From the NCBI RefSeq assembly GCF_014650915.1, contig NZ_BMVW01000008.1:274142-338141 (forward strand): DNA of 64,000 bases. The letters are read 5' to 3'. Positions 19,810-28,297 of this stretch are shown here, one piece after another. The notes below the pieces were generated by a model, which ran no database searches, had not been told where the DNA came from, and saw nothing but the letters and a program-made list of their open reading frames with translations. Positions within the stretch are counted from its first letter, which is position 1. Every line of letters begins with the position of its first letter. The DNA comes from Streptomyces poonensis (GTDB lineage: Bacteria; Actinomycetota; Actinomycetes; Streptomycetales; Streptomycetaceae). The position numbers and the translations under genes are program-made.

Positions 19810-20814
19810 ATGCGCACCGTCTCCCTCGGCAACACCGGCCCCCGCGTCTCCGCCCTCGGCCTCGGCTGCATGGGTATGTCCGCGCTGTACGGAGAGGCGG
19901 ACCGGGCCGAGTCCGTCGCCACGATCCACGCCGCGCTCGAAGCGGGCGTGACCCTGCTCGACACCGGCGACTTCTACGGCATGGGCCACAACGAGATGCT
20001 GATCGGCGAGGCGCTGCGCTCCGCCCCGGCGGCGCGGCGCGAGCAGGCGCTGGTCAGCGTGAAGTTCGGCGCACTGCGCGACCCGGACGGCGGCTGGTCG
20101 GGGTACGACGGCCGCCCGGCCGCGGTGCGGAACTTCGCCGCGTACTCGCTCCAGCGCCTCGGCGTCGACCACATCGACGTCTACCGGATCGCCCGCGTCG
20201 ACCCCGATGTGCCGATCGAGGAGACCGTCGGCGCCATCGCGGAGCTGGTGGAGAAGGGGTACGTACGGCACATCGGCCTGAGCGAGGCCGGGGCCGAGAC
20301 CGTCCGGCGCGCGGCCGCCACGGCACCGGTCTCCGACCTCCAGATCGAGTACTCGCTCATCTCCCGCGGCATCGAGCGGGACATCCTGCCGACCACGCGC
20401 GAGCTGGGCATCGGCATCACCGCGTACGGCGTGCTGTCGCGCGGCCTGATCTCGGGCCACTTCACGGCCGACCGGCAGCTGGCCGCGGGCGACTTCCGCG
20501 CCCACTCGCCCCGCTTCCAGGGCGAGAACCTGCGGCACAACCTGAACCTGGTCGAGGCGCTGCGGAAGATCGCCGACGACAAGGGCGTGACGGTGGCCCA
20601 GATCGCGATCGCCTGGGTGCTGTCCCGGGGCGAGGACATCGTGCCGCTGGTGGGCGCCCGCCGCCGGGACCGGCTGACGGAGGCGCTGGGCGCGCTCGAC
20701 GTCACGCTGGAGGAGGCCGAGCTGAAGGCGATCGAGGAGGCGGTCCCGGAGGGTGCCGCGGCGGGCGAGCGCTACCCGGAGGCGCAGATGGCCCACCTGG
20801 ACAGCGAACGCTGA
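19810..20814 (+). CDS. aldo/keto reductase
   Basis: A 334-residue NADPH-dependent reductase of the AKR superfamily (TIM barrel). The AKR signature starts at VSALGLGCMGMS. The catalytic Tyr is in DTGDFYG and the Lys in VSVKFG. The fourth tetrad residue, normally His in a YQHR motif, is replaced: the segment reads VYRIARVDP. The C-terminal cofactor loop (PLVGARRRDRLTEALGAL) is intact. AAGGAG lies 7 bases before the ATG. The gene follows a perfect operator and is 38 bases from a TetR gene on the same strand, a typical substrate-induced detoxification pair. The substrate is unknown. Confidence 0.82.
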   Translation: MRTVSLGNTGPRVSALGLGCMGMSALYGEADRAESVATIHAALEAGVTLLDTGDFYGMGHNEMLIGEALRSAPAARREQALVSVKFGALRDPDGGWSGYDGRPAAVRNFAAYSLQRLGVDHIDVYRIARVDPDVPIEETVGAIAELVEKGYVRHIGLSEAGAETVRRAAATAPVSDLQIEYSLISRGIERDILPTTRELGIGITAYGVLSRGLISGHFTADRQLAAGDFRAHSPRFQGENLRHNLNLVEALRKIADDKGVTVAQIAIAWVLSRGEDIVPLVGARRRDRLTEALGALDVTLEEAELKAIEEAVPEGAAAGERYPEAQMAHLDSER

Positions 20815-20852
20815 CCGCCGGCGACCGGAACCGGCCGGGTACGGTCTTGCCC

Positions 20853-21440
20853 ATGGCACCCACCTCCGAGACCCTCACCGCCGCGCGCATCCTCGAGGCC
20901 ACCGAGGAGGTGCTGCGCCGCCACGGCCCGGCGAAGGCCACCGTCGTGGACGTGGCCCGGGCGCTCGGGGTCAGCCACGGGAGCGTGTACCGGCACTTCC
21001 GGACCAAGGCCGCGCTGCGGGAGGCCGTCACCGAACGGTGGCTGGACCGTACGTCGGCGTCCCTCTCCGGCATCGCCGCCGGGGACCGCGACCCGGAGGC
21101 GCGGCTGCGGGACTGGTTCACGGCCCTGTTCACGGCCAAGCGCCACAAGGCGGGCGACGATCCCGAGCTCTTCGCCACGTACATGGTGCTGATCGGTGAG
21201 AACAGCGCGGTGGTCGACCGGCACATCGCCGATCTGACCGGCCAGCTGACGGAGATCGTCCAGGACGGCGTCGGGCGTGGCGTCTTCACCTCCGCCGCCC
21301 CTGCGACCACGGCCCGCGCCCTCTTCGACGCCACCGGCCGCTTCCACGACCCGTGTTACGCCCGCGACTGGGAACAGCCCGGGATCGAGACGGAGTTCGA
21401 CGCGGTGGTGGAGCTGGTGCTGCGGGGGCTGCGGGCCTGA
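20853..21440 (+). CDS. TetR-family transcriptional regulator
   Basis: A 195-residue repressor with an N-terminal helix-turn-helix (about 8-55, VVDVARALGVSHGSVYRHFRTKAALREAV) and a ligand-binding C-terminal domain with a WFTALFTAKRHKAGDDPELF segment. It is the second gene after the aldo-keto reductase and probably binds the palindrome at 19707-19742. The ATG at 20853 is used; an in-frame TTG at 20847 adds two residues. Confidence 0.85.
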   Translation: MAPTSETLTAARILEATEEVLRRHGPAKATVVDVARALGVSHGSVYRHFRTKAALREAVTERWLDRTSASLSGIAAGDRDPEARLRDWFTALFTAKRHKAGDDPELFATYMVLIGENSAVVDRHIADLTGQLTEIVQDGVGRGVFTSAAPATTARALFDATGRFHDPCYARDWEQPGIETEFDAVVELVLRGLRA

Positions 21441-21494
21441 GCCCGCGGGACGGCGGGCTGACAGATCGTCATCGTGCTGGTTAGGATGCGCGGG

Positions 21495-21551
21495 ATGATG
21501 AACTTCTCCTCGTGTGGATTGGGGGAATCGTTCGTGCAAGGTGAGCGCTGA
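21495..21551 (+). CDS. possible 18-codon leader ORF
   Basis: An ATG at 21495 opens an 18-residue frame (MMNFSSCGLGESFVQGER) whose TGA overlaps the ATG of the next gene (TGATG at 21549-21553). This could couple translation. There is no clear ribosome-binding site, and short frames arise easily by chance, so this is tentative. Confidence 0.2.
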   Translation: MMNFSSCGLGESFVQGER

Positions 21552-23071
21552 TGGCGTATCACCTCGCGAACCGGATTCCGGCCCATCTGTTGATGTGGCA
21601 GCGCGTGCGTGAGTACGCCGTGCCACCGTCCATGATCGAGACCGCGACCGCACGGCGTGCGGCCGGTGACTGGGCGGGGGCCTGCGCCGCCGCCCGGATC
21701 GACGTCGATCTCGATCTGCGCGCCGTGCGCGACCGCCACGGCACCGAACTCGTCACCCGTATCCGCTCGGATCTGCGCCGACTGGCACCGGATCTGCTCC
21801 GCTGGCACATGCCTCGGATCGCCCCGGACGGGCGGCTCCGGCCCGGCCTCACCGTCTCCCTGGCCCGTTACCGGGATTACGGCGCCACGACGGCGCACCT
21901 GGTGGTGCGCACACCGCCGGCCTGGGCGGACGCCGGGCAGCGGATGTCCCTGGCCCTGTGGGACGGGTCCGGGGACCGTGCTCCCGCACGCCATCCGCAT
22001 CCGCATCCCGACCGGCGTTTCCGGCTCGATCTGCACCGGCATCTCTGGGACGCCGGACGGAGCGGCGAACTGGCGCGGCGGTGCGGTGCCGGCGGCCCAC
22101 CGTCCATGGCGCCGCCCGACCGGCCCACCCGCCACGACTCCCCCTGGGCAGTGGCGTGTTGGGCCGCCGAGGCGGAGTTGCTGCTGCGGGCCGAGGGACG
22201 GCGCCCTCGCGGGGCCTTCACCGTGCGGCTCGGCGCGCGGAACCGCGCAGTGCTCGAACTCGTCGGGCCCGATGACAGTCACGTCCCGGCGTATCGGCAG
22301 CTGCGGGAGGCGCTGCCGCCGCAGGAGGTCGCGGCGCTTCCGGTGCTGCCGGAGGCGGCGGCCCGGGTCCTCCCGGACCTGGAACTGCTGCGGACCGGGC
22401 TGGTCACGGCCGAGCGGCTGCATCCGCTCGTCGCCGCGGCGCTGACGGGCTTCGGACCGGTGGCGGTCTCCGGATCGGTGACGGCCGCGGGTCCGGTGGC
22501 TGCGCCCGGCTCGGCACCGATGGCGGCCGGTCCCGCCCACGGTCCGGGCGATCCGCACCGAGTGGAGTGCCGGGGCGAGGTCCACCGGATCGCGCTGCGG
22601 GACGGGGTGCTGACGGCGATCGATCACGACCCGGCCGAGCTGCGGCGGGAGGACCTGCTGGTGGCGCTCGGCGGTCCCGCGCTGCCCTGCCTGCGGGCGA
22701 TCGACGCGGTGCACCGCGACCCGGCGGAACTTCCCGCGGTCCGGGAACGGCTCGGCCACGGTGACGTCGCCGGGGCACTGGCCGTGGTCGAGGGGCTGCT
22801 CGGGCCCGGCGCGGTCCTGCGTGACGGACCGCTCCGGGAGGAACTGGAGTCGGCCGCGGCCCGCCGCATCGACCACGGGCTCTTCCGCTCGGGTCTGGTC
22901 GCGGTGCACCCCGGTGCCGGTACCAGGACCGGTGCCGCAGGGGGCGGGGACGCCTCAGGCGTGAGGCCGGCGGAGACGGGCCACCGTCCCCGGCTCGACC
23001 GCCGTACGCCTCCCTCGATCCGCCGCAAGCGGAGCAGCCGGGCCCGGCCCCGCACCAGCTTGACCTCCTGA
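21551..23071 (+). CDS. uncharacterised protein of a MoxR/VWA gene cluster
   Basis: A 506-residue cytoplasmic protein that I do not recognise. No signal peptide or membrane segment is seen. It is rich in Arg, Ala, Pro and Leu. The N-terminal half (about 1-310) alternates predicted helices and strands with several tryptophans (LLMWQRV, LLRWHMP, PAWADAG). A Gly/Pro/Ala-rich spacer follows near 315-345, then a compact C-terminal part with GALAVVEGLLG and LREELESAAARRIDHGLF, and a basic tail. It lies 139 bases before a MoxR ATPase on the same strand and may be the substrate or adaptor of that machine. ATG 21551 has AAGG 9 bases upstream. Confidence 0.6.
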   Translation: MAYHLANRIPAHLLMWQRVREYAVPPSMIETATARRAAGDWAGACAAARIDVDLDLRAVRDRHGTELVTRIRSDLRRLAPDLLRWHMPRIAPDGRLRPGLTVSLARYRDYGATTAHLVVRTPPAWADAGQRMSLALWDGSGDRAPARHPHPHPDRRFRLDLHRHLWDAGRSGELARRCGAGGPPSMAPPDRPTRHDSPWAVACWAAEAELLLRAEGRRPRGAFTVRLGARNRAVLELVGPDDSHVPAYRQLREALPPQEVAALPVLPEAAARVLPDLELLRTGLVTAERLHPLVAAALTGFGPVAVSGSVTAAGPVAAPGSAPMAAGPAHGPGDPHRVECRGEVHRIALRDGVLTAIDHDPAELRREDLLVALGGPALPCLRAIDAVHRDPAELPAVRERLGHGDVAGALAVVEGLLGPGAVLRDGPLREELESAAARRIDHGLFRSGLVAVHPGAGTRTGAAGGGDASGVRPAETGHRPRLDRRTPPSIRRKRSSRARPRTSLTS

Positions 23072-23100
23072 CCTCCTGACCTCCTGACCGGCTGACCGGC
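23061..23100 (+). repeat. five 8-bp tandem repeats
   Basis: Three copies of TGACCTCC (23061-23084) are followed by two of TGACCGGC (23085-23100). The array starts inside the last codons of the preceding gene, and its second unit supplies the stop codon. Confidence 0.8.
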
Positions 23101-23210
23101 TGCCTCCGCCGGAGTACCCGGTCCCCTTCCCGCGCTGTGCGTCGGCGCCGCACGCCCCACGACATCCGGACAGACCGTCCTCTCCCTTCTCCCACCCCCA
23201 GGTGATGCCC

Positions 23211-24530
23211 ATGACCTCCAGCACCCTCCTCCCCTCCCCGGCCCCGGCCGCCGACCAGCCCGCACCCACCCCCGCCGGCGCATCCGTGACCGGCACCCGG
23301 CTCGCTCTCGCCGACGACCTCCTGACCCTCCTGCGGACGACCACCACCGAGCCGCGCCCCGACGAGCAGCTCGAAGCGCTCACCCTTGCCGTCGCGGCGG
23401 ACCTGCCCGTGCTGCTCTGGGGCGAGCCGGGCATCGGAAAGACCGCGGCCCTGACACAGCTCGCCGCCTCCCTCGACCTGCCGCTGACGACCGTGATCGC
23501 CAGCGTCCATGAGCCGTCCGACTTCTCCGGGCTGCCCGTCGTGGGGGACGACCCGGCGGTGCAGGGGGTACCGATGGCTCCGCCGCAATGGGCCGTGGAG
23601 CTCGTACGGGCCGGGCGGGGGCTGCTCTTCCTGGACGAGCTCTCCACCGCCACCCCGGCCGTCCAGGCCGCGCTGCTCCGGGTCGTCCTGGAGCGGAAGG
23701 TCGGTGCGCTGCACCTGCCCCCGGGGGTACGGATCGTGGCCGCCGCCAATCCGCGCGCGTCGGCGGCGGACGGATGGGAGCTGAGCCCGCCGCTGGCCAA
23801 CCGGTTCGTGCATCTGTACTGGGTGCACGACCGGGAGGTAGTGGTGCGCGGGCTGGGCGGGGTCTGGCCCCGGGCGGAACTGCCCCGGCTGCAGCCGGAA
23901 CGGCTGGCGGAGGCGGTGGCCTTCGCCCGGCGAGCGGTCTGCGGCTTCCTGGAGGCCCGGCCGACGCTGATCCACCGGCTGCCGAGCACCGAGACGCGGC
24001 GCGGCGGTGCCTGGCCCTCGCCCCGGAGCTGGGAGGCCGCCTTGACCCTGCTGGCCTTCGGCACGGCGGCCGACGTCTCCCGGGAGGTGCTGGCGCTGCT
24101 GGTGCGGGGCGCGGTGGGGGACGGACCGGGGCTCGAACTCCTCGCCCACCTGGACCGGATGGACCTGCCGGACCCGGAGTCGTTGCTGGCCGATCCGCCC
24201 ACCGCCGAGCTGCCGGTGCGGGGCGATCTGCGGCAGGCGGCGCTGGAGGCGGTGGTGGCCGCCGTGGGGGCGCGGCCGGAGCGCGCACGGTGGGAGGCGG
24301 GCTGGGCGGTGCTGGTCCGGGCACTGGAGACCGGCGCCCCGGACCTGCTGGTCGCCCCGGCGGCGGCGCTGGCCGGGTTGCGGCGCGACGACTGGGAGGT
24401 ACCGGAGGCGGTGGAGCGGCTGGCCGGGGTCGTGGGGGTGGCTCGGCGGGCGGACCGGTCGGTGGAGCGGTCGGCGGAGCGGGCCGCGGCGGCGGCCGAC
24501 GCCGGGCGTGCGACGGGGGGACGCCGATGA
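23211..24530 (+). CDS. MoxR-type AAA+ ATPase
   Basis: A 439-residue AAA+ ATPase of the MoxR group. Walker A is GEPGIGKTAAL near residue 65, Walker B GLLFLDELST near 140, and the sensor-1 region VAAANPRAS near 180; a helical lid domain follows. The N-terminal 25 residues and C-terminal 40 residues are low-complexity (Pro/Ala, then Glu/Arg/Ala). MoxR ATPases act as chaperone-like remodelers with VWA-domain partners that read metal-ion-dependent adhesion sites. Here the VWA gene follows with an ATGA overlap (24527-24530). The ATG at 23211 is preferred for its AGGTG spacing; GTG 23202 and ATG 23205 are in frame. Confidence 0.85.
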   Translation: MTSSTLLPSPAPAADQPAPTPAGASVTGTRLALADDLLTLLRTTTTEPRPDEQLEALTLAVAADLPVLLWGEPGIGKTAALTQLAASLDLPLTTVIASVHEPSDFSGLPVVGDDPAVQGVPMAPPQWAVELVRAGRGLLFLDELSTATPAVQAALLRVVLERKVGALHLPPGVRIVAAANPRASAADGWELSPPLANRFVHLYWVHDREVVVRGLGGVWPRAELPRLQPERLAEAVAFARRAVCGFLEARPTLIHRLPSTETRRGGAWPSPRSWEAALTLLAFGTAADVSREVLALLVRGAVGDGPGLELLAHLDRMDLPDPESLLADPPTAELPVRGDLRQAALEAVVAAVGARPERARWEAGWAVLVRALETGAPDLLVAPAAALAGLRRDDWEVPEAVERLAGVVGVARRADRSVERSAERAAAAADAGRATGGRR

Positions 24531-25939
24531 CGGGGGTCGCGAAACGCCCGGGACCGCACCCGTTGCCGCACCCGTTGCCGCATCCGGTGCCGCGCCCGAT
24601 GTCCCGGCCCGCGCCGCCGCGCCCGGTGCGGGCCACCGTGCCGGGGCCGCCGGCCGGCTCCGGTGAGCCGGTCGGCTCTGGTGGGCCGGCCGGCTCCGGC
24701 GGGCCGACCGGCCCACCCGGACTGCCGCTCGACCTGGAGAAGTTGCTGGCCGCCCGGCTGCACGCGGTGAAGGTCCGTCCCTACCTGGCCGCCGCGCTCT
24801 TCGCGCTGCACGTGGTGGAGGACCGGTCGGTGCCGACGATGGCGGTGGACGCGCACTGGCGCTGCTACGTGTCGCCCGGCTTCGTGGCGCGCACCCCGGT
24901 GGAGGAACTGGCGGGCGTCTGGGTGCACGAGGTCTCCCATCTGCTCCGGGACCACCACGGGCGGGGCGAGCGGTATGCGCGGGAGCACGGGGAGCACGGG
25001 CCGGGCGAGAGGCTGCGGCGGAACATCGCCGCCGACTTCGAGATCAACGACGACATCTACGGTGACGGCCTGCCCCTGCCCGCGGGGGCGGTGCTGCCCT
25101 CGCTGCTGCGGCTGCCCGAGGGGCTCCTGATGGAGGAGTACCTGCGCACGGCGTCGATGTCCGGGCTCACCGCCGACCTGGCCTGGCTGGACTGCGGCAG
25201 CGGCGCCGACGGACAGCACCGGCCGTGGGAGCTGGGGCCCGACCGGGCACACGGGCTGAGCCGGCAGCAGCGGGACGCGGTCCGCTTCCGGGTCGCGGAG
25301 GGGATCAAGGGCCGGCCGGGCGACGCGCCGGAGGGGTGGCGCCGTTGGGCGGACGAGGCGTTCCATCCGCCGCAGCCGTGGAAGCAGTTGCTGGGGGCGG
25401 CGGTCCGCTCGGCGGCGGGTGCGCCGGGGGTGGGCGAGAACCACAGCTACCGGCGTCCGTCCCGGCGTTCGGCCGGTGTCCCGGGAGTGCTGCTGCCGAG
25501 CCTGCGCCGTACGCCGCCCCGGGTCTGCGTCGTGATCGACACCTCCGGGTCGGTGAGCGACGCCGAGCTGGGCAGTGCGCTGCTGGAGGTGGCGGCGATC
25601 TCGCGGGCCGTGGGCGGGCGGCGTGACCTGATCTCGGTGATCTCCTGCGACGCGGCGGCCGGGGTCGCCGTCCCGCTCTGCCGGGCCGAGAACATCGAGC
25701 TGGTCGGCGGCGGGGGAACGGACCTGCGCTCCGGTTTCGCCCGGGCGCTCCGCTCCGGGCCCCGCCCGGACGTGATCGTGGCCCTGACGGACGGTCAGAC
25801 GCCGTGGCCCTCCGCGCAGCCGCCCTGCCGTACCGTCGTCGGTCTCTTCCCCCGCCCCGCCCGTGCCGTGGACGAGGAGGACCCCGACTACGTTCCGGAC
25901 ACCCCGCCGTCCTGGGCGCGTGTCGTCACCATCGGCTGA
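24527..25939 (+). CDS. VWA-like metallopeptidase partner of MoxR (DUF2201-like)
   Basis: A 470-residue protein with three parts. Residues 1-65 are a disordered Pro/Gly/His tail made of short repeats. Residues 70-290 form a zincin-like domain with HEVSH at 134-138, matching the HExxH zinc-peptidase motif. From about residue 330 comes a VWA-like domain with the metal-ion site DTSGS near 338, a GGTD motif and ALTDGQT. COG3864-type proteins of this design are predicted metal-dependent peptidases paired with MoxR ATPases. No experimental role is known to me. Translation is coupled to the ATPase by ATGA. Function as an ATP-driven protease or maturation factor is an inference. Confidence 0.82.
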   Translation: MTGVAKRPGPHPLPHPLPHPVPRPMSRPAPPRPVRATVPGPPAGSGEPVGSGGPAGSGGPTGPPGLPLDLEKLLAARLHAVKVRPYLAAALFALHVVEDRSVPTMAVDAHWRCYVSPGFVARTPVEELAGVWVHEVSHLLRDHHGRGERYAREHGEHGPGERLRRNIAADFEINDDIYGDGLPLPAGAVLPSLLRLPEGLLMEEYLRTASMSGLTADLAWLDCGSGADGQHRPWELGPDRAHGLSRQQRDAVRFRVAEGIKGRPGDAPEGWRRWADEAFHPPQPWKQLLGAAVRSAAGAPGVGENHSYRRPSRRSAGVPGVLLPSLRRTPPRVCVVIDTSGSVSDAELGSALLEVAAISRAVGGRRDLISVISCDAAAGVAVPLCRAENIELVGGGGTDLRSGFARALRSGPRPDVIVALTDGQTPWPSAQPPCRTVVGLFPRPARAVDEEDPDYVPDTPPSWARVVTIG

Positions 25940-25971
25940 GGCGGGCGGTGGCGCGAGCGGGAGGAGCCTGT

Positions 25972-26430
25972 CTAACCGTCGACGTCGAGCGCCGTCCCGT
26001 ACAGCCGGTCCACCTTCAGCCGGATCACCACCCGGCGTTCGGCGACCAGCTGCTCCAGGAACGCGTTCTCGTCCTCCGGGCGCATGTCCTCCGGCAGCAT
26101 CGCCAGCACCTCCTGCCCGACCTCGTCACCGGGGACCGTCGTGATCCCGGAGATCTCGGCCTCGCCCTCGGCGACGGCGAAGGACCACACGTCGTCGCCG
26201 GGGACGTGGAGGGCCGCGCGCGGCTCGCGCCGCAGGTGCTTGACCTTGACGCGGTCCGCCGTGGTGAAGAACCGCACGACGCGGGCCTCGGGGTCCCAGC
26301 TGTAGAGCATGGTGGTCAGGTGGGGGTGGCCACTGCGCTTGACCGTGGCGAGGGTGCCGAAGCGCTGCTCGCCGATGAGGGCGGACAGGGCTTCGTCGGA
26401 CAGGACGCGGGGGCCCGGGCGTTGAGTCAT
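25972..26430 (-). CDS. PPOX-class F420-dependent oxidoreductase
   Basis: A 152-residue split-barrel flavin/deazaflavin-binding protein. LIGEQRFGTLATV and the GHPHLTTMLYSWDP strand pair mark the fold, with the cofactor-binding RVKVKHLRREPRAALHV segment at about 60-76. Such actinobacterial members usually use coenzyme F420. Streptomyces makes F420, and another F420-type enzyme lies at 62123. Substrate unknown. It converges on the VWA gene with 32 bases between stops. Confidence 0.8.
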   Translation of the reverse strand: MTQRPGPRVLSDEALSALIGEQRFGTLATVKRSGHPHLTTMLYSWDPEARVVRFFTTADRVKVKHLRREPRAALHVPGDDVWSFAVAEGEAEISGITTVPGDEVGQEVLAMLPEDMRPEDENAFLEQLVAERRVVIRLKVDRLYGTALDVDG

Positions 26431-26473
26431 GACAGGAGCAACTCCCTTGCCCGGTACGGCTATTCCGATGTCC

Positions 26474-26929
26474 CTAGGACACGCAGAACTCGTTGCCCTC
26501 CGGGTCCCGCATCAGCCACCAGTGGCCCGCCGGTCCCTTGTCCATCTCCTCCACGCGGGTGGCGCCGAGCGTCTCCAGGCGGGCCACCGTCTTGTCGCGT
26601 TCGCCCGGGGCGGCGTGGACGTCGATGTGCAGGCGGTTCTTCACCGTCTTCGGCTCGGGGACGTCCTGGAAGAGCAGGCGGCGGCCCTTGCCGATGCCGG
26701 TGAAGGGGTCGTACGGGTCTTCGGGGTGCCGGACGGCCGCGTAGCCGCGGAAGGCGCGGCGGCCGTGGTGTTCGGTGACCGCCGCCTCGGGGAGGTCGCC
26801 CGCCGTGAGCAGGTGGTCGATCAGTGCCGTCTGGTCCTCCACCGCGTACTCCAGCGCGGCGGCCCAGAAGTCCGCCAGGGCGAGGGCGTCGCGGGTGTCG
26901 ATGACCAGTTTCCAGTTCAGTGCCGTCAT
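26474..26929 (-). CDS. VOC-family (glyoxalase-like) protein
   Basis: A 151-residue protein of the vicinal oxygen chelate superfamily, with the beta-alpha-beta-beta-beta pattern seen twice. It opens with WKLVIDTRDALALADFWAAAL and closes with WWLMRDPEGNEFCVS, the usual metal-ligand end. The HIDVHAAPGERD segment gives another candidate metal ligand. The reaction cannot be assigned. It is divergent from a CGNR regulator, with a palindrome abutting its start codon. Confidence 0.8.
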   Translation of the reverse strand: MTALNWKLVIDTRDALALADFWAAALEYAVEDQTALIDHLLTAGDLPEAAVTEHHGRRAFRGYAAVRHPEDPYDPFTGIGKGRRLLFQDVPEPKTVKNRLHIDVHAAPGERDKTVARLETLGATRVEEMDKGPAGHWWLMRDPEGNEFCVS

Positions 26930-26950
26930 GTAACCAGTTATATTGGTTAC
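26930..26950. promoter_or_regulatory. palindromic operator between VOC and CGNR genes
   Basis: GTAACCA at 26930-26936 and TGGTTAC at 26944-26950 form a perfect 7-bp inverted repeat around the AT-rich centre GTTATAT. It directly abuts the VOC start codon and lies 60 bases upstream of the CGNR regulator, so one bound protein could control both genes. Confidence 0.6.
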
Positions 26951-27009
26951 AAGAGTTCGTCGTCCACGGGTTCAGCGGAATCAGGGTGGTGGTCGTGCCG
27001 GGAATCGTC

Positions 27010-27621
27010 ATGCGCTCCGCAGCGGGCAACGCCTATCACTTCGATGCCGGGGCGCTCTGTCTCGAACTGCTCACCACGGGCGGACCCGGCGCCTTCGGCC
27101 GGTACGAGATCCTCCAGGAGCCCGGGGACCTGGCCGCCTGGGCCGAGCGCTCAAGGATCACGCCCACACCCGTGCTGCGGCTCACCGAGCCGGACGTCGA
27201 CCTGGCCCGGCGGGTGCGCGACGCACTGTTCCGTACCGTCGTCGCGCGGACGTGCGGGGGACTGCCCGAGTTCGGGGTGCCGGCCGGCACCCGGGCGGAC
27301 CTCGACGTCCTCAACGAAGCGGCCGCCCGGCCGCCCCTGGTCCCCGTGATCGGGGAGGCGGAGGAGCGGGCCTGGGCCGGGCCGGCGACCGGGGCCCAGC
27401 TGCTCTCCACCGTCGCCCGCGACGCCGTCGACCTGCTCACCGGGCCGTACGCGGAACGCGTCCGCATGTGCGCCGGCGAGCGCTGTTACCTCGTCTATGC
27501 CGATGTCTCCCGGCCCGGCCGCCGCCGATGGTGCTCGATGGAGCACTGCGGCAACCGCCACAAGGTGCGGGCCCTGCGTGCGCGCCGGAGCGAAGAGAAA
27601 CCCGAGGAAGGGGAAGGGTGA
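27010..27621 (+). CDS. CGNR zinc-finger (ABATE) transcriptional regulator
   Basis: A 203-residue regulator with an N-terminal stress-sensing ABATE domain and a C-terminal CGNR zinc finger. The latter reads MCAGERC...WCSMEHCGNRHKVRALRAR at about 158-195, with four cysteines and the name-giving CGNR. Family members bind palindromes to control neighbouring genes, and one lies at 26930-26950. The ATG at 27010 is chosen to start just before the conserved AGNAYHFDAGALCLELL. Its last bases overlap the next gene (GTGA). Confidence 0.8.
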   Translation: MRSAAGNAYHFDAGALCLELLTTGGPGAFGRYEILQEPGDLAAWAERSRITPTPVLRLTEPDVDLARRVRDALFRTVVARTCGGLPEFGVPAGTRADLDVLNEAAARPPLVPVIGEAEERAWAGPATGAQLLSTVARDAVDLLTGPYAERVRMCAGERCYLVYADVSRPGRRRWCSMEHCGNRHKVRALRARRSEEKPEEGEG

Positions 27622-28022
27622 CCGTCGTGACCACCGGACTCACCAAGGACGCCGGCTGGCAGATCGGGGTCTCCCGTACGCTGCCCCATCCGCCGGACGC
27701 CGTATGGGACTTCATCAGCGGAGCGGACGGCCTCGCTCTCTGGCTCGGACCCGGCGCCGTGCTCGAACCGGAGCGCGGAGCGCCGTACGGGACCGCCGGA
27801 GGCGTGGGCGGCGAGGTGCGCGGCTACCGTCCGGGAGACCGCATCCGGGTCACTCACGGCACCACCACCGTCCAGGTCGCCCTCCGGGCCGCCCCGGGCG
27901 ACCGGACCCGGCTCCGTTTCCACCAGGAGCGGTTGGCGAGCGCAGCGGAACGCGAGCGGCGACGCGCCCACTGGCAGCGGGTGATGGACCAGGTCGCCGC
28001 CGCGCTCGACGGGCCGGCCTGA
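27618..28022 (+). CDS. SRPBCC (START/Bet v 1-like) domain protein
   Basis: A 134-residue helix-grip protein of the AHSA1-like branch: IGVSRTLPHPPDAVWDFISGADGLALWLG, then strands, and a C-terminal helix AHWQRVMDQVAAALDG. Such proteins bind hydrophobic ligands or act as small hydrolase- or cyclase-like enzymes. The role here is unknown. Its GTG overlaps the CGNR stop, so it is co-regulated with that gene. Confidence 0.75.
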   Translation: MTVVTTGLTKDAGWQIGVSRTLPHPPDAVWDFISGADGLALWLGPGAVLEPERGAPYGTAGGVGGEVRGYRPGDRIRVTHGTTTVQVALRAAPGDRTRLRFHQERLASAAERERRRAHWQRVMDQVAAALDGPA

Positions 28023-28084
28023 CGCGCGCCGCGCTCTGCGCCGCCGGGCCGGCCCTCGGTCACGCCGCCGGGCCGGCCCACCGG

Positions 28085-28291
28085 TCACGCCGCCGTGGGG
28101 TCAACCGTCGCCTGATGAGCCTCGGCGAGGTGTTCCTCCGCCTTCAGCCACGGCAGGAACTGCGCGCCCCGGTGCCAGCCGCACGTGTCGCAGCTGAGCG
28201 TGCGCTGCACTCCCGAGCGGCGTACGTGGACGGTGTGCAGGCGCCCGTGCTGGTCCCAGCGGCTGACCTTGCTCCTGTTCGTCTGTGGCAC
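28085..28291 (-). CDS. small zinc-finger-like hypothetical protein
   Basis: A 68-residue protein with one candidate zinc site, CDTCGWH, followed by histidines in AEEHLAEAHQ. It starts with GTG 6 bases after the stop of the MalY-type gene and is probably translated from the same mRNA. I do not recognise a specific function. The CxxC plus HxxxxH arrangement hints at a C2H2-like finger. Confidence 0.6.
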   Translation of the reverse strand: MPQTNRSKVSRWDQHGRLHTVHVRRSGVQRTLSCDTCGWHRGAQFLPWLKAEEHLAEAHQATVDPTAA

Positions 28292-28297
28292 GGTTCC

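Noticed and set aside
26943..28022. A single plus-strand frame spanning the CGNR and SRPBCC genes
   Set aside because: Only its last third is real (SRPBCC). The first part is out of frame with the CGNR regulator, which has intact zinc-finger residues in its own frame.
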